NCBI GenBank assembly: GCA_963575645.1
Contig: OY754464.1
Location: 45,560,192-45,624,191 of the forward strand
Length of the DNA: 64,000 bases
Direction: 5' to 3'
DNA from: Xanthostigma xanthostigma
Lineage: Eukaryota > Arthropoda > Insecta > Raphidioptera > Raphidiidae
The notes beneath the pieces are model-generated. The model was not told the DNA's origin and ran no database searches. It saw nothing but the letters and a program-made list of their open reading frames with translations. The translations under genes were made by a program, and so were the position numbers. Of the stretch, positions 34,169-45,178 are shown piece by piece (the first letter of the stretch is position 1; each line of letters opens with the position of its first letter).

Positions 34169-34413
34169 ATTTTTCTCTTTTTAGTGTTAATCTAACACTA
34201 AAAATCGGTGAACATACATAAAAAAACATTATGCATGCCTTTGAAATTTGAGAGTTTCCCTCGATTTCTCCGGGATCCACTATCACCCTTTCGAATTAAA
34301 AAAGAATTTTGAAAATCGGTCCATAATTGACGGAGAAATCGGTGAACATACATAAAAAAAATATATATATTATACAGTCGAACATAGAACCTCCTCCTTT
34401 TTTGAAGTCGGTT
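33976..34413. mobile_element. AACCGACTTC-family repeat inserted in gypsy
   Basis: Ends AACCGACTTCAAAAAAGG and (right) CCTTTTTTGAAGTCGGTT are inverted repeats. The interior includes two copies of GGTGAACATACATAAAAAAA. This family is abundant in Lepidoptera and some beetles. Fragments of it are also seen at 16175-16200. It separates the gypsy integrase from its acidic tail. Confidence 0.65.
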
Positions 34414-34667
34414 AAAAAGTGATAACACTGAAGTTGACAGTTCGACATCAACAATCGTAACAAATGATGATACGATTGTTGAAGAAGATAGTCTTACACC
34501 CACAATGTCAAATCATGGTAATAGTGATACCAGTGATTCGGATGATGAAATCATTGTTACAAAATTTGGAAGACATTGAATTACCTATATAAAAGTAATT
34601 TATTTTTAAAAAAATCATTTCATAGAATATAAATTTATTTTCGATTTATGTATTGTAGGGAGATATA

Positions 34668-34795
34668 TGTAGTATATTGTGTTATGTAACTGACATTGTA
34701 TTATTATCGTTTATATAATACTGTGTAATAAGATTATTTTAAAATTTAATAAAGACACTCGATCTCTGTAATTCATTGAATGTACATCTACTACA
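34668..34795 (+). mobile_element. Probable gypsy 3' LTR
   Basis: A purine-biased TAGGGAGATATA precedes TGTAGTATATTGTGTTATG; the segment ends ACATCTACTACA, giving TGTAG/CTACA termini. It follows the gypsy stop codon by about 90 bases and includes AATAAAG. Short (128 bp) and without a 5' partner, so the call is tentative. Confidence 0.4.
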
Positions 34796-35253
34796 AATAT
34801 AGCAAATATGAATGCATAATATGCAGTTATAGACACGCCTCCCGATTATCACTATTGCTAACTGTTCAAAGAGCATATAAAAAGCTTATTAATTTGTTCA
34901 AAACATTTTCAATGTGTAATTTCCAGGACAAGTTACAATCTAGGAATAATATATGCACTATTCAAAATTATCAATTTTTGATACAGGGGACGACTCTATT
35001 GTTAAAGAGAAATGTATTGATGTGAACAAAAAACCTCAATTAAAACAAAGGTACGTGGACACACGACGGAAGCTATGTAGTCGCGTCAATGAAGCCTTTT
35101 ACTTCGAACTTCACAAGAACAGATTCGATTTTGATGATTTTTTTTATTTAGTTTTTTATATGATTGAAAATCAGAAACATTTTAGTTCGGCGATCCAATT
35201 ATTTATATTGTTTAAAGGGCTAGGGGCAGTCAGAGGCATGAAAAATAAAAAAA

Positions 35254-35957
35254 AAAATTGGTTGTCTGTAAAGTCGGTTTACGGACGATAGTTTTACGTG
35301 ATAACGTATTCCGTAATACATAACCTAAACCTCCCAAAATTTGGTTTCAATCCGCTTATCCTTGGTGTCGGAATGATAAGAAATGTCAAAAGTGACGTTT
35401 GCAACTTACAAAGTATTATGTTCTAATAATAATTAGTTATTCCAATACTTAACTTAGAAGGCGTTGCATTTCACAATATACTAATGTCAAAAAATTGAAT
35501 TAAACATTAGAAATGCAGCCGTTTTCATGTTAAGACAAGACATACGTTTGCTTCTAATTTCCATGTACGGCAAACAAAGACAACCAACCTCGTCGCGCCA
35601 TGCATTAGACAACATTGCATTTATACAGCTATTTTTCTATATTTTGTATAAAATATTTTTCTATATAAATTTGTATAAAAAAACTGTTTAGGCAAATTCT
35701 GTTATACGAAATCTATGTAAAATGTTCTCCTCTTTCGTTTAAGACTGGTTTCAAACCGATCTGATTTAAATTGAGCGAGAAATTAGCAAAAAGCACGCAC
35801 AGGGTCAGGCGGAACGTTACGCGTTATGCGTTACGCGTTACGAACGTTAGGAACGTTAGGAACGTTACGTTACACTTTTTCGTACATGCAGTCGGTGTTT
35901 TATCAATTTATAATATTGGTGATTCATCAATTTATAAGACGTTATCACGTCAAAAAA
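35254..35957 (+). repeat. Dispersed repeat R2, split into two halves
   Basis: R2 runs from ATTGGTTGTCTGTAAAGTCG and TTTTACGTGATAACGTATTC to AGACGTTATCACGTCAAAAA. Here the left end is at 35254-35316 and the right end at 35792-35957. The 475 bases between hold a piece of R1 (about 35330-35505) and of Helitron family F (about 35560-35790). The right half has a local ACGTTA(C/G)G amplification (35815-35870). Intact copies: 46978-47180 and 51938-52113. R2 has no coding capacity; its ends share TTTTTGAC. Confidence 0.6.
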
Positions 35958-36269
35958 TTTTTAGATAAAATTTAGTTTATTTTATAAAGTAATAATATTT
36001 CAACTTAACTTCATTAAATTTTCAAAAAAAAAAAAAAAAAATTTGGACAAAGTTATAGGCATCTATCTCTCATAAGTAGGTAGTGCTTTGCGGTGACCAT
36101 CATAATTTTTTGCATCCAAAATCAATAAAACAAAGAAAATTCTTAAGTTTAGAGCCATTACGCACTGTCGACTGGTCGCCGGCGACTCGGTCGCTCGGCG
36201 ACCAAAACACAGGCAACTAGGCCCAGGAGACCAAGCCGAGCGACAGTATTCCAAGTACATTCGTGCAGA

Positions 36270-36452
36270 ATGGACGTCGAAGAAGCTGCTATAGTAGCGC
36301 TACTAATAATGAAGAGACAGTTACTCGCAGTGCGAATGGTTCCATTTGAAGGCGTCCTCCTATTGGTCGCCGGCGACCGGCAGTCGCTTTGCGCGTCGCC
36401 ACTACGCGGCGAGTCGCCGAGTCGCCTGGGCGACCGACGACCAAAAGCGTAA
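36270..36452 (+). pseudogene. N-terminal remnant of a Harbinger-type transposase gene
   Basis: ATG at 36270 begins MDVEEAAIVALLIMKRQ, comparable to the 'MD.E.A...ALLI.RR' start of insect HARBI1/ALP1-like nucleases (recalled, not searched). After about 30 codons the frame runs into terminal-repeat-like GTCGCCGGCGACCGG sequence, so the catalytic part is gone. Context inside a TTA-flanked element supports the call. Confidence 0.4.
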
Positions 36453-36484
36453 CCATCTATTTAAACTGTAGTAAGTCACAGTTA

Positions 36485-37650
36485 GTGCCGGCTATAATAA
36501 GTCGGAAAAAACACGAAAACGGTAAATAATTTGAGCCGGAATGAAACTACCTTCCCCCCCCCGTTTTCGAGAATGCTGAACACGATGGCGGCGTCAGAAT
36601 TTCTCATTGGGGTGGCCCAACCCCTCAAACTGGCCAAAAACCACCCCCGAGAGAGGTTAAATGCGATTTACTAGGTTTCCCTGCATAAAGAAGTATTTTA
36701 CTCCCGTTTTAGAGGATGCTGAGTACGGTGGTGGTGTTGGATATCGCGTCCTACCGCTACCAACCCCTCCATCGGCTAATACTCACCCCCGAAAGGAGTG
36801 AATTTATTTTTTTGCAATATCAACGGTAAATATATGTTCTCCCCCCGTTTTCGAGGTTGCTGAGCACGGTGGTGGTGTTGGATATCGCGTCCGATCCCTA
36901 CCAACCCCTCCACCGGCCAATACTCAACCCCTAAAGGGGTGAATTTTTTAATTATTGTAATTTATGAGAAGAAACTTTAGCGATTTGTTTAACCGTACTT
37001 TCATGTATCGTAATAAATGTTCTGAATTATTTATATATAAAAATAAATGTATGTATCAATTATTCAATAGATCTACTGGCGGTACTTGATGATATTTTTT
37101 GCAGCTGGACCGAAATGAAAGACCATCACAACCAAGAAGAGAAGTACTATTATTTTTCCTATTCTCAATATCCTCGGAAACGGGGACAAATGTGTTCCCA
37201 GGTGATAATAAAAAAAATTCACCCCTTCCGGGGGTGAGTATTGGCCGGTGGAGGGGTCGGACGCAATATCCAACACCGCCACTGTGCTCAGCAACCTCGA
37301 AAACGGGGAAAGATCATATATTTACCGTTGATATTGCAAAAAAAATTCACCCCATTCGGGGGTGAGTATTGGCCGATGGACGGGTTGGTAGCGGTAGGAC
37401 GCGATATCCAACACCACCACCGTACTCAGCATCCTCTAAAACGGGAGTAAAATACTTCTTTCTGCAGGGAAACCTAGTAAATCGCATTTAACCCCTCTCT
37501 GGGGTGGTTTTAGACCGGTTTGAGAGGTTGGACCACCCCAATGAGAAATTCTGACGCCGCCATCGTGTTCAGCATCCTCGAAAACGGGGGGAGAAGGTAG
37601 TTTCATTCCGGCTCAAATTATTTACCAGTCCTCCGACTTATAGCCGCCAC
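36485..37650 (-). mobile_element. TA-flanked TIR element, copy 2
   Basis: Ends GTGCCGGCTATAATAAGTCG and (reverse) GTGGCGGCTATAAGTCGGA with TA outside (36483-36484, 37651-37652). Highly similar to 18012-19046 but inverted: the AAAAAACACGAAAA end is here on the left. Nested inside the Harbinger element, so it is the younger of the two insertions. Confidence 0.75.
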
Positions 37651-37982
37651 TAAGTCGCCAGCGACCGAGTCGCCGGCGACCAGTCGACAGTGCGTAATGG
37701 CTCTTAATAGTAAATCAAGGACTTATAGTCAGAGTGCCCGTCGGCAAAAATTTTATTGATACATACTCTCCCCAAACTTTGTATGGCTTCATTAGACCTA
37801 GTCTAACACCTATTTCCTCTATGACTTTTCTTGATTTTGGGGCGTTTTCTCTCTAAAGTTTCCGAAAGATGTCGTTTTGACGACATGTAAAAATTTATAG
37901 ATACCTACCGTTTGTTTTTTTAATTGGATAGCTTAAAAACTTCAACCAAAACGCTAAAATAATGTTCTCTGACAAATAACAT

Positions 37983-38054
37983 GAACCAATTAAAATGTCT
38001 GACACCTCGAATATGTTCGACATTATTCGAGGTGTCAGACATTTTAAATGGTTC
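37983..38054. repeat. 72-bp hairpin
   Basis: GAACCATTTAAAATGTCTGACACC pairs with its mirror almost perfectly around AATATGTTCGACATTATT. It is immediately followed by a larger foldback at 38131. In evidence form: left GAACCAATTAAAATGTCTGA, right TCAGACATTTTAAATGGTTC. Confidence 0.8.
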
Positions 38055-38130
38055 TTGTTATTGAGCTTCGTAACTATTTGAAGAAGCTTCTCCGTAACAC
38101 ATAATCATGTCCCTGTATTCTACAAATAGT

Positions 38131-38964
38131 CCAGTGCACTTAGAAATATTTTATAGGTGTGACCCAAACATTTCAGATAAGTACATTTTTTCTTTTGTTG
38201 CGCATTCGAAAGGGTCTTCGATGGAGACCTTAACCTTGAATTTCCAACGTACTGGAAAAAAGTTATTAGCGTCCAAAGTTAAGGTTCTTTGCCAAAAGTT
38301 CCTGCGCCCGGTTTTTTCGCGCGTATCTCTTTCCAGTGCATCTGAGACCCCCACCGACAATATACTATGTAAACTAGACTCAATTGCCAGTACATATTTT
38401 TAAAAAATCATCCCGATCAGTTGATTCCTCGCCCGACAATTGTTGATCTTAATTAATTTGCGATATATTAGTTACAAAATAGCACGATAATGAACAGCGC
38501 AGCTTCGAGCGTGGATTGGCGGGCGAGGAATCAACCGATTGGGATATTTTTTTTTTAAATTACTGGAAAATTAGTCTAGTTTAAATAGTATATTGTCGGT
38601 GGGGGTCTCAGATGCACTGGAAAGAAATGCGCGCAAAAAACCGGACTCACGAACTTTTGACAAAGAACCTTAACTTTGGACGCTAATAACTTTTATCCAG
38701 TACATTGGAGAGTTTTACTTGATAGACATTCAATTAAAGTGTAAATCCTGACGAGTCCTACGGCTCTAGAACGATTTCTGTGGGATTATTAGAACGCGAG
38801 ATATGAGCAATTGAAAATAAAAACAGAATCCAAGATGGCGGCGGACGGGGCAATTTGCAGAGTGCGCAAATTCAGGGTTAAGGTCTCCATCGAAAACCCT
38901 TTCGAATGAGCAACAAAAGAAAAAATGTATCTGAAATTTTTGGATCCATTCCTAAATGCACTGG
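38131..38964. repeat. Foldback element, 834 bp, asymmetric arms
   Basis: CCAGTGCACTTAGAAATATT at the left is mirrored at the right end. Matching blocks include GTCTCAGATGCACTGGAAAG and TTGGACGCTAATAACTTTT. The right arm holds about 160 extra bases (38712-38878, including ACGAGTCCTACGGCTCTAGA) with no partner in the left arm. The two opposite open frames at 38107-38403 and 38151-38360 are mirror shadows. Confidence 0.8.
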
Positions 38965-39522
38965 GTTAAAAAGTATAACGAATCATTTTTGTAAGCAACT
39001 ATTAAAAACGACAAATAAGTGAACTAAACACGTAGGAAATCAGGAATATGACAAACTCTGACCAAATTATTGCAATATTAGTTTGACATTTACCGACGTT
39101 TTGTTTAATGAAATCATGGCAACTTTGATCATTAGCGTCTAGTTGTGTAAATAGAATCTGCCAGCCGGCATACACAGACCGACCTGTGCGAGCTCGGGCC
39201 CCTGGGAAGGCTAATCCAATAAAACATTGTAAAGCAAACTATATTCCAATATTTCACCTGAGGGAACCTTCTTTCTTAATTTATTAAAATTATTAAAAAA
39301 AAAAAACTTAATACCCTGCCACTTGATAACAAAAAGCGAGCGGACATTAGTGTATAGGAATTTTTTAAATTCCCGCTTTAAAAAAAAAAATTTTTTTTTC
39401 AAAAATCGGGAAGTTATTGGTTTCACCCCGATTTTCGAAAATCGAGTTTTCGCCAGATCTCGACGTTTTGAGGTCCTAGGAAGCTATTGAAACTATTTTG
39501 GCGATGATGTCCGTAGGGCTGT

Positions 39523-39549
39523 ATGTGTGTGTGTGTGTGTGTGTATGTA
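39523..39549. repeat. (TG)n microsatellite
   Basis: TGTATGTGTGTGTGTGTGTG continuing into TATGTATGTA. It precedes a block (TTTTATATCTTTTGAACGG) typical of a dispersed insect repeat that probably also includes the adjacent 155-bp array. Confidence 0.9.
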
Positions 39550-39729
39550 TGTAAACCTTTTATATCTTTTGAACGGAGTGTCCACTGAAACGCGGTTTGC
39601 GGCATCTGACGTGATCTTGGTGAACTTAGACTTCCTGAAAATTTGAAACGATTCGGCCCAAAAAATTTTGAGAAAACTTAAAAAAACAAGTTTCAAAATT
39701 TTTTAAAAATTTGTTTTTGTAAAATATTT

Positions 39730-40345
39730 TCTAAACTACTAAACCGATTAATTCCAAAATCTAATCAGCTCTTCTCCTTAACAAACTACATCGATTTCCG
39801 CAAACCGGATGAAAATCGGTTTATTTTTTCACGAGATACCGTGAACGAAAAAATCGTAAAAAGTGTTTTTTCAAAATGACTCTTAAAATTGTTATCAAAT
39901 CGATTTTTCTGTAATAAATTACTTTCTTAGGCTAAAAAAACTGCGTCGATCGCCGCAAACCAGATCAAAATTGGTTCATTTGTTCATGAGATAACGTGAA
40001 CGAAAAATTAGGAAAAAAGTTTTTTTTTATAATTACTCGTAAAATCCTTTTCTAATCGATTTTTTTGTAATAATTTACTTTCTTAGGTTAAAAAAACTGC
40101 GTCGATCGCTGCAAACCGCATCAAAATCGGCTCATTTGTTCACGAGATATCAAGAACGAAAAATTTGCAAAAAAATGTTTTTTTTAAATTGCTCGTAAAA
40201 TTCCTATAAGATCGATTTTTCTGTAATAAATTACTTTTTTAGGTTAAAAAATTGCGTCGACTGCCGCAAATCGCGTCAAAATCGGTTCATTTGTTCATGA
40301 GATATCGTGAACAAAAATTTCGTAACAAAGTGTTTTTTTTTGAGC
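39730..40345. repeat. Tandem array, 155-bp period, about four copies
   Basis: The block (A)CTGCGTCGATCGCCGCAAAC recurs at 39786, 39941, 40097 and 40252 (spacing 155, 156, 155), each followed by TCAAAATCGGTTCATTTG, TTCA(C/T)GAGATA.CGTGAACGAAAAA and, later, ATCGATTTTTCTGTAATAAA. Copies differ by 10-20%. It is not coding in any frame. Confidence 0.9.
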
Positions 40346-42361
40346 TCGAAGAGCAAAAAAATAAACTTCTTGCTATATTTTATATATTTTTGAGCGTTTT
40401 GAACTCGAAAATAGCGGGTAGTTACAGGGATGGCCTGCAGGGTCAAACTTCTTTTCAAATTTTTTAATTATTTTTTGGTCCTCTATCGCGCGGTGCAATG
40501 CAATGTATGTCACCCTGTATATAAATTGATTGAATATGGACTGTCGAATGAAAACGGGTTGTGCACTAAACAAGAAACATACAGATTATTATCAATTTTT
40601 TGGTACGCTGTGTATAATATGAAGCACATAAGTATGTATAGCCCTACAAATGTGACAGAAAATGTAACATTGGAAGCTTTTTAACAGTGTATATGTCAAC
40701 GTCATATGCGAGCGCACGCAGTTGGTTTCAGTTTGATATATTAGTTTCAGTTCTTTTCTGTTTTAAAAGTTGTTCACGCATCAGAAGTACCTAACTCTGT
40801 TCTAGCAAACACTTTGTAAACTATACACCGACGTATCAGAAAACGTTTGATGAATTTGTTACGCGTCCGAAAAAAAACACTATCATTTTCAAAACTTTTC
40901 AAACTGACCCTAGAATCACACACACTTTTTAACTACTTTTCTTACTAGGAACCACGAAACGTATATAATAGGCAAGGCAGCGAGGAGTTTTGGGTGTATT
41001 TTTCGGGCACAGGCGAGATTATTGTTGGGATCGCTTCGTTTTAGGGTGTAGTTCAACCCCGTAAGTTTGCTTACAAATTGTTGGTGTGCTTGATTTTATA
41101 TTTGACAATTAGTGACGAAAATAGTGCTTTTTTCTCTATTTCCTTTAATATCTCCGTTCCTCTTGACTTTTAGTATAACATATGCATTGAGAAAGTTGTT
41201 CCTTATGAAATTTCCTAAAAAATGAGCACTGACAGAGGTCGCTAAGTGCAATTGTTAACTTGCAAATAGCCCCGAAAGTTAAAAAACCACGTTTTTTTCA
41301 CTATTTTTTTACTAAGAAATGACCGCACATAGATAGCTGAAAATTTTCAAAAATGATGTCTATGTTGACCCAAACAAGCATGAATAATTTTACTTCTCGA
41401 GTAATTAACGATCACCTTTTTTTTGTTTCCTTAATTGTAAATTGCGCCATTTTTTTCACAAACGGGTTTCGCTGGTCGGACCAATTCAGAAAAATCGCAA
41501 ATCCATTCAACTTTAGTATCCCGTTGGAATTTTTGGAAAAAATTATTTCTAACCAATTTTATAACGATTGAATATTGGAAAAGTTATATGGTTTTATACG
41601 TTTGTCTAAAATTGGTATCGCTAAAGAAATCGTTATAAAATCGGTTAGAATTAATTTTTTTCCATAATAATGCACTTTTTAATGTGTTTACCTCCTCGCC
41701 GTCTAGTCTATAAGTGTATCCTCTTCAGACCCAGATTAAACAAATACTATTTTTTATCTTTTTTTCTGATTGATAGAAGGTCAAATAAAACAGAGGCTGT
41801 AATTTGTCATCTATTGAACTTTTATGGTATTATAGGTCTTTGTCATTACATTAATAGTAGTATTATGATTTTTAAGATGCACATATTATGACGTCTACCG
41901 AGGGTCTGAAGAGGGTATAGTATAATTTTCAAGTCGCTCGGATGTGTGGAAGTGTGTCAAAATTCAATAACAAAATTTTACGATACCTAACAAGTTAAGT
42001 TGCGAAAAAACTTGTAAAATAACCTTATTATTCGAAAATTGACTCGAATTTCAAAAAAAGCAATGAGAGAATCGTGTTTACTAGCCTACAAAACCCCTTG
42101 AAATAAAATCTCTTGAAAATAAAACTAGAAATAATAATTTTTGAAATGCAGGATACCGTTCAAGTACCTAAGGATGATTAAGAATCAGACGACGTATTGA
42201 AAAAAATTACAACGGAGTTGTCCTTAGCAGTGTATGAAACCCTTGCAAAATCTAATTTCAACCCGATTGAACAAATGTAATATTTTGGCAGTTAAGACAT
42301 TTTAGGATTGCAGTTTTTTTTCAGATTTTGTATTTTTCTCGGCTTCCCATAAAACTACATA
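40346..42361. other. Stretch without genes; one short hairpin
   Basis: A 36-bp-arm inverted repeat lies at 41531-41665 (TTCTAACCAATTTTATAACGATT and mirror). CCTCTTCAGACCC near 41710 is mirrored at about 41900. The remainder is AT-rich with no coding or element ends I can support. Confidence 0.45.
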
Positions 42362-42369
42362 GTACATGC

Positions 42370-43184
42370 TAGTGTTGGGGAGAATCGTCTTTTTTGAGAA
42401 TCGAGTACTCTGTACTCGAATACTTTTAAGAATCGAATACTTATCCGAGTACCGAGTACTTCTTCTCATTGCATGCAGTTGATAGTCTGTCAGCTGCTTA
42501 GAATCGATGCTAACCATGCTAACCAAATACCGTCGGCTCGCACATTAGCTTGTGCTGGAAACACTGAATACTGAATGATGGTTGGCCGTGCAATTTTTAT
42601 GCAAGTTAAATTGTTATAACCGAAAAACTTATTGTCGTTAAACTTACTATATCTATTTTATTTTTTTTAATCTGAACGCTATTTTGTTTATATGGCAAAA
42701 GAAGAGTTTATTGATTTTTATTTTTTTAAAGAGTTTATTTATTTTTGTATTTTTTAATAAATAATTGTAAGTAATGTTTTTAGTTTCCCTAATAAAATAA
42801 TTTATTAAAATCAAAATAAGTAAGTAGGTGCCCCTTTTCATTATGTAAGTACGTGGCGTTGACAAAACGCCTAATATCTATTCTTTATTATATTGTCTAT
42901 TGTATTCGGTATTCGAGTACACGCCGTGCTAGTACAGAATCGCATTGACTGTAAAAAGAATTCAATCCCAGCACAGTGCACTGCTAACTGCAGTGTACTC
43001 GTACTGTGTATTCGAATACCAGTGTGTATTCACGCAGGTACAAAAACGCATCAACTGTAGGAAGAATTCGATTCCTGTACTCGGTCTCCAGTATTCGAAT
43101 ACAAGTTACAAGTACTCGAGTACAGCGAGTACTTTGAAGAATCGAGTACTGAATCGATTCTTGTACTCGAGTACCCCATCACTA
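42370..43184. mobile_element. hAT element with exact 8-bp TSD GTACATGC
   Basis: TAGTGTTGGGGAGAATCG at the left and CGAGTACCCCATCACTA at the right are imperfect inverted ends; GTACATGC stands directly outside both (42362-42369, 43185-43192). Both subterminal regions are dense in GAGTACTCG / GTACTCGAATAC motifs, as in hAT transposase binding arrays. The 815-bp interior is AT-rich and non-coding, so the element needs a transposase from elsewhere. Confidence 0.85.
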
Positions 43185-43280
43185 GTACATGCCGAATTTT
43201 AATCTTCTATCCCACTTATGAAAGAAAAACAAACTGATTTGTTTCTTACGTATGTATACATATTTTAGATACCTTCGTAC

Positions 43281-43399
43281 GGCAACGGCCATACCATGTT
43301 GAAAACACCGGTTCTCGTCCGATCACCGAAGTTAAGCAACATCGGGCGTGGTCAGTACTTGGATGGGTGACCGCTTGGGAACACCACGTGCCGTTGTCA
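43281..43399 (+). rRNA. 5S ribosomal RNA
   Basis: The 119-base sequence matches the arthropod 5S rRNA: CATACCATG..GAA, CGGTTCTCGTCCGATCACCG, AAGTTAAGCAACATCGGGC and GTACTTGGATGGGTGACCGC, GGGAACACC. The first nine bases (GGCAACGGC) pair with GCCGTTGTC near the end with one wobble. Inner stems are preserved by paired changes relative to the Drosophila form as I recall it: ATGTTG with CAACAT and CGTGG with CCACG. The internal pol III promoter (A box, intermediate element, C box) is present, and T-runs from 43403 and about 43413 can end transcription. It is a lone copy, not part of a visible tandem array. A hAT element ends 97 bases upstream. A 5S-derived SINE head is possible but no SINE body follows. 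Confidence 0.92.
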
Positions 43400-43546
43400 C
43401 TAATTTTTCCTGTTTTTATTTTTAACAATTTAAAAAAAAGACTTGATTCTTTTTTTATATAAAGTTTAAATACGTCTAAACAAATTCTGAAAATTTGAGG
43501 GGGGTTAACCAATTATTTTAATAAATATAATTGACTTCAAAAGTAT

Positions 43547-44042
43547 TAGACCAGTAAAGTTAGCTATTGACAAGGAAAAAATTAATAGCAGAAAACGAGT
43601 GATGAGGAAGGGAAGAAACTGCCGTCAGAAATACAGAAACCAAAAATTCAAATGCGTAAAGTGCCGAGGGGCTGCGGGGTGCGCTTTTTAGAAGTCAAAC
43701 GCGGTTTTTCGTTATTTCCGGCGAAAGTTGAGCTCCAATCGAAAAATGTTGTATGGCAATGTTACAATCTACAACTTTTATGAATATAATTTTTCACATA
43801 ACCTTAAAGATTCAGAGAAATATCGAAAAAACCGTGTTTTTCGTTTTTAATTTTTTTCTCCTGCAAAAATGTTTTTTTTTTCATGAAATTTTCAGGAGAC
43901 TTACCTTTCTAGGTCCTAAATAAGCTGTAATTTTTTCAAATAAAAAAATTAATTTGCCAATGCAATAATAACAAAAAACCGAAAAATTACCCCTTACTTC
44001 AACCTAAAAAAGTAATGTAAAAATTTTAGATTTTCAAAAATC
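43547..44042 (+). repeat. Half copy of foldback A
   Basis: Begins TAGACCAGTAAAGTTAGC and follows the left arm of the 7262-8266 element to the centre, stopping at AGATTTTCAAAAATC. The second arm is missing, so this copy cannot fold. Confidence 0.85.
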
Positions 44043-44340
44043 GTAGTATGGGGTTTTCTTCGTAAAAATGTCTACTTTCAGATGATGTATTACGTTTCTT
44101 AATGTAACACTGAATTCCCCTTTTATGAATGATTTCAACTGTACATTTTCATATAAAATTGCCAAATTAGAACAATATTGTTCAAATTTGGCAATTATAT
44201 ATGAACTTATTTTATATTTAAATTTTTTTTTTATATTATTTTTTATTTGTTTCCAATTTTCTCACCCCTGGGAACAAAATTCAAAAATAGACGTAGCCTA
44301 TGTTATCCGGACCATAGTCGGGTTTTATTTTTTTAACTAA

Positions 44341-44700
44341 TTAGGCGCGAATAGCGTAAGCTAAAGCGCCTATAATATGTACTCGCTTTGTCTGTGAATC
44401 TGTGTCACGTTTTTTTGTGTCACGCGTACAGCCCAAACGCCTTAACCGATTTTAAAAAACTTTTTTTTGTTCGATTCGTCTCCGCGTAACTTAGCTCGTT
44501 TTGAATTTTGACCCCAGAGGGGAGCAATAAGGAAAAAACGAAGTTTTTCGCTTATAACTCGCTCAATTTAAATCAGATCGGTTCGAAACCTGTCTTAAAC
44601 GAAAGAGGAGAAAATTTTACATAAGTTTCGTACAACAGAAAATGCCCAAACAGTTTTTTTATACACATTTATATAGAAATAAATTCAATTTGATATAACC
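44341..44700 (-). mobile_element. Helitron-like family F copy
   Basis: The minus-strand 3' end is AGGCGCTTTAGCTTACGC, ATTCGCGCCTAA, then T. Upstream it includes GAGAAAATTTTACATAAG and AGAGGAG segments also seen at 11330-11380 and 35690-35790. The 5' end is not definable. Confidence 0.45.
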
Positions 44701-44869
44701 GATGGCAAACATCTTTCGGTTATCTCTCTCTGTTGCACGGTTTAAAATGGCAATTTAAAAATTGCGTATGTTCTGTCTTAAAATAAAATCGGTCGATAAT
44801 TTTATTTATTAAAATAAAAAGATAGCATTTGTTCAAAAACGGATGCCGTTTCGAATATTTGTGGAATGC

Positions 44870-45135
44870 AACGCCTTCTGAGTTAACAATTTGAATAACT
44901 AATTATTAGAACATAATACTTTGACAGATGCAAACGTCATTTTTGACATTTCTTACCATTCCGACACCACGGATGAGCGGATTGAAACCAAATTTTGGGA
45001 CTATGTTTGATATGCAAAAATGAAGTGGCCTATTGTTTTTGGGGAACATCGGCGCATGCGTAAAAGAATATATCTCTTATAATGTTGTTTTATATAATAA
45101 TAATATAGTTTTTAAAACGGTTTATTAAAGTGAAA
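44870..45135 (+). repeat. R1 fragment
   Basis: GATGAGCGGATTGAAACCAA, AAATGAAGTGGCCTATTG and CGGCGCATGCG match the R1 copies at 55.9 and 63.2 kb. Confidence 0.7.
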
Positions 45136-45178
45136 CTTTTATTCTATAGCCCCGAATTTTTCGGTGTTCACCCACATA

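Larger units (their letters stand above)
32594..34795 (+). mobile_element. Decayed, internally deleted Ty3/gypsy retrotransposon
   Basis: In order: end of gag, CCHC knuckle and protease, then a jump straight to the integrase core, integrase C-terminus, a 438-bp insertion, an acidic tail and a probable 3' LTR. Reverse transcriptase and RNase H are missing, so a deletion of roughly 2 kb lies between 33161 and 33210. There is no 5' LTR; the left edge abuts Helitron sequence. The protein is broken by stops and frameshifts. Confidence 0.8.
36152..37703 (+). mobile_element. PIF/Harbinger element with TSD TTA, carrying a nested TA element
   Basis: GAGCCATTACGCACTGTCGA at 36152 opens a terminal repeat of about 43 bp that is mirrored at 37661-37703, continuing ..CTGGTCGCCGGCGACTCGG. 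TTA lies directly outside both ends (36149-36151, 37704-37706), the PIF/Harbinger duplication. About 330 bases of own sequence remain, including the start of a Harbinger-like protein at 36270; the rest (36485-37650) is a second transposon inserted near the right end. Confidence 0.8.
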
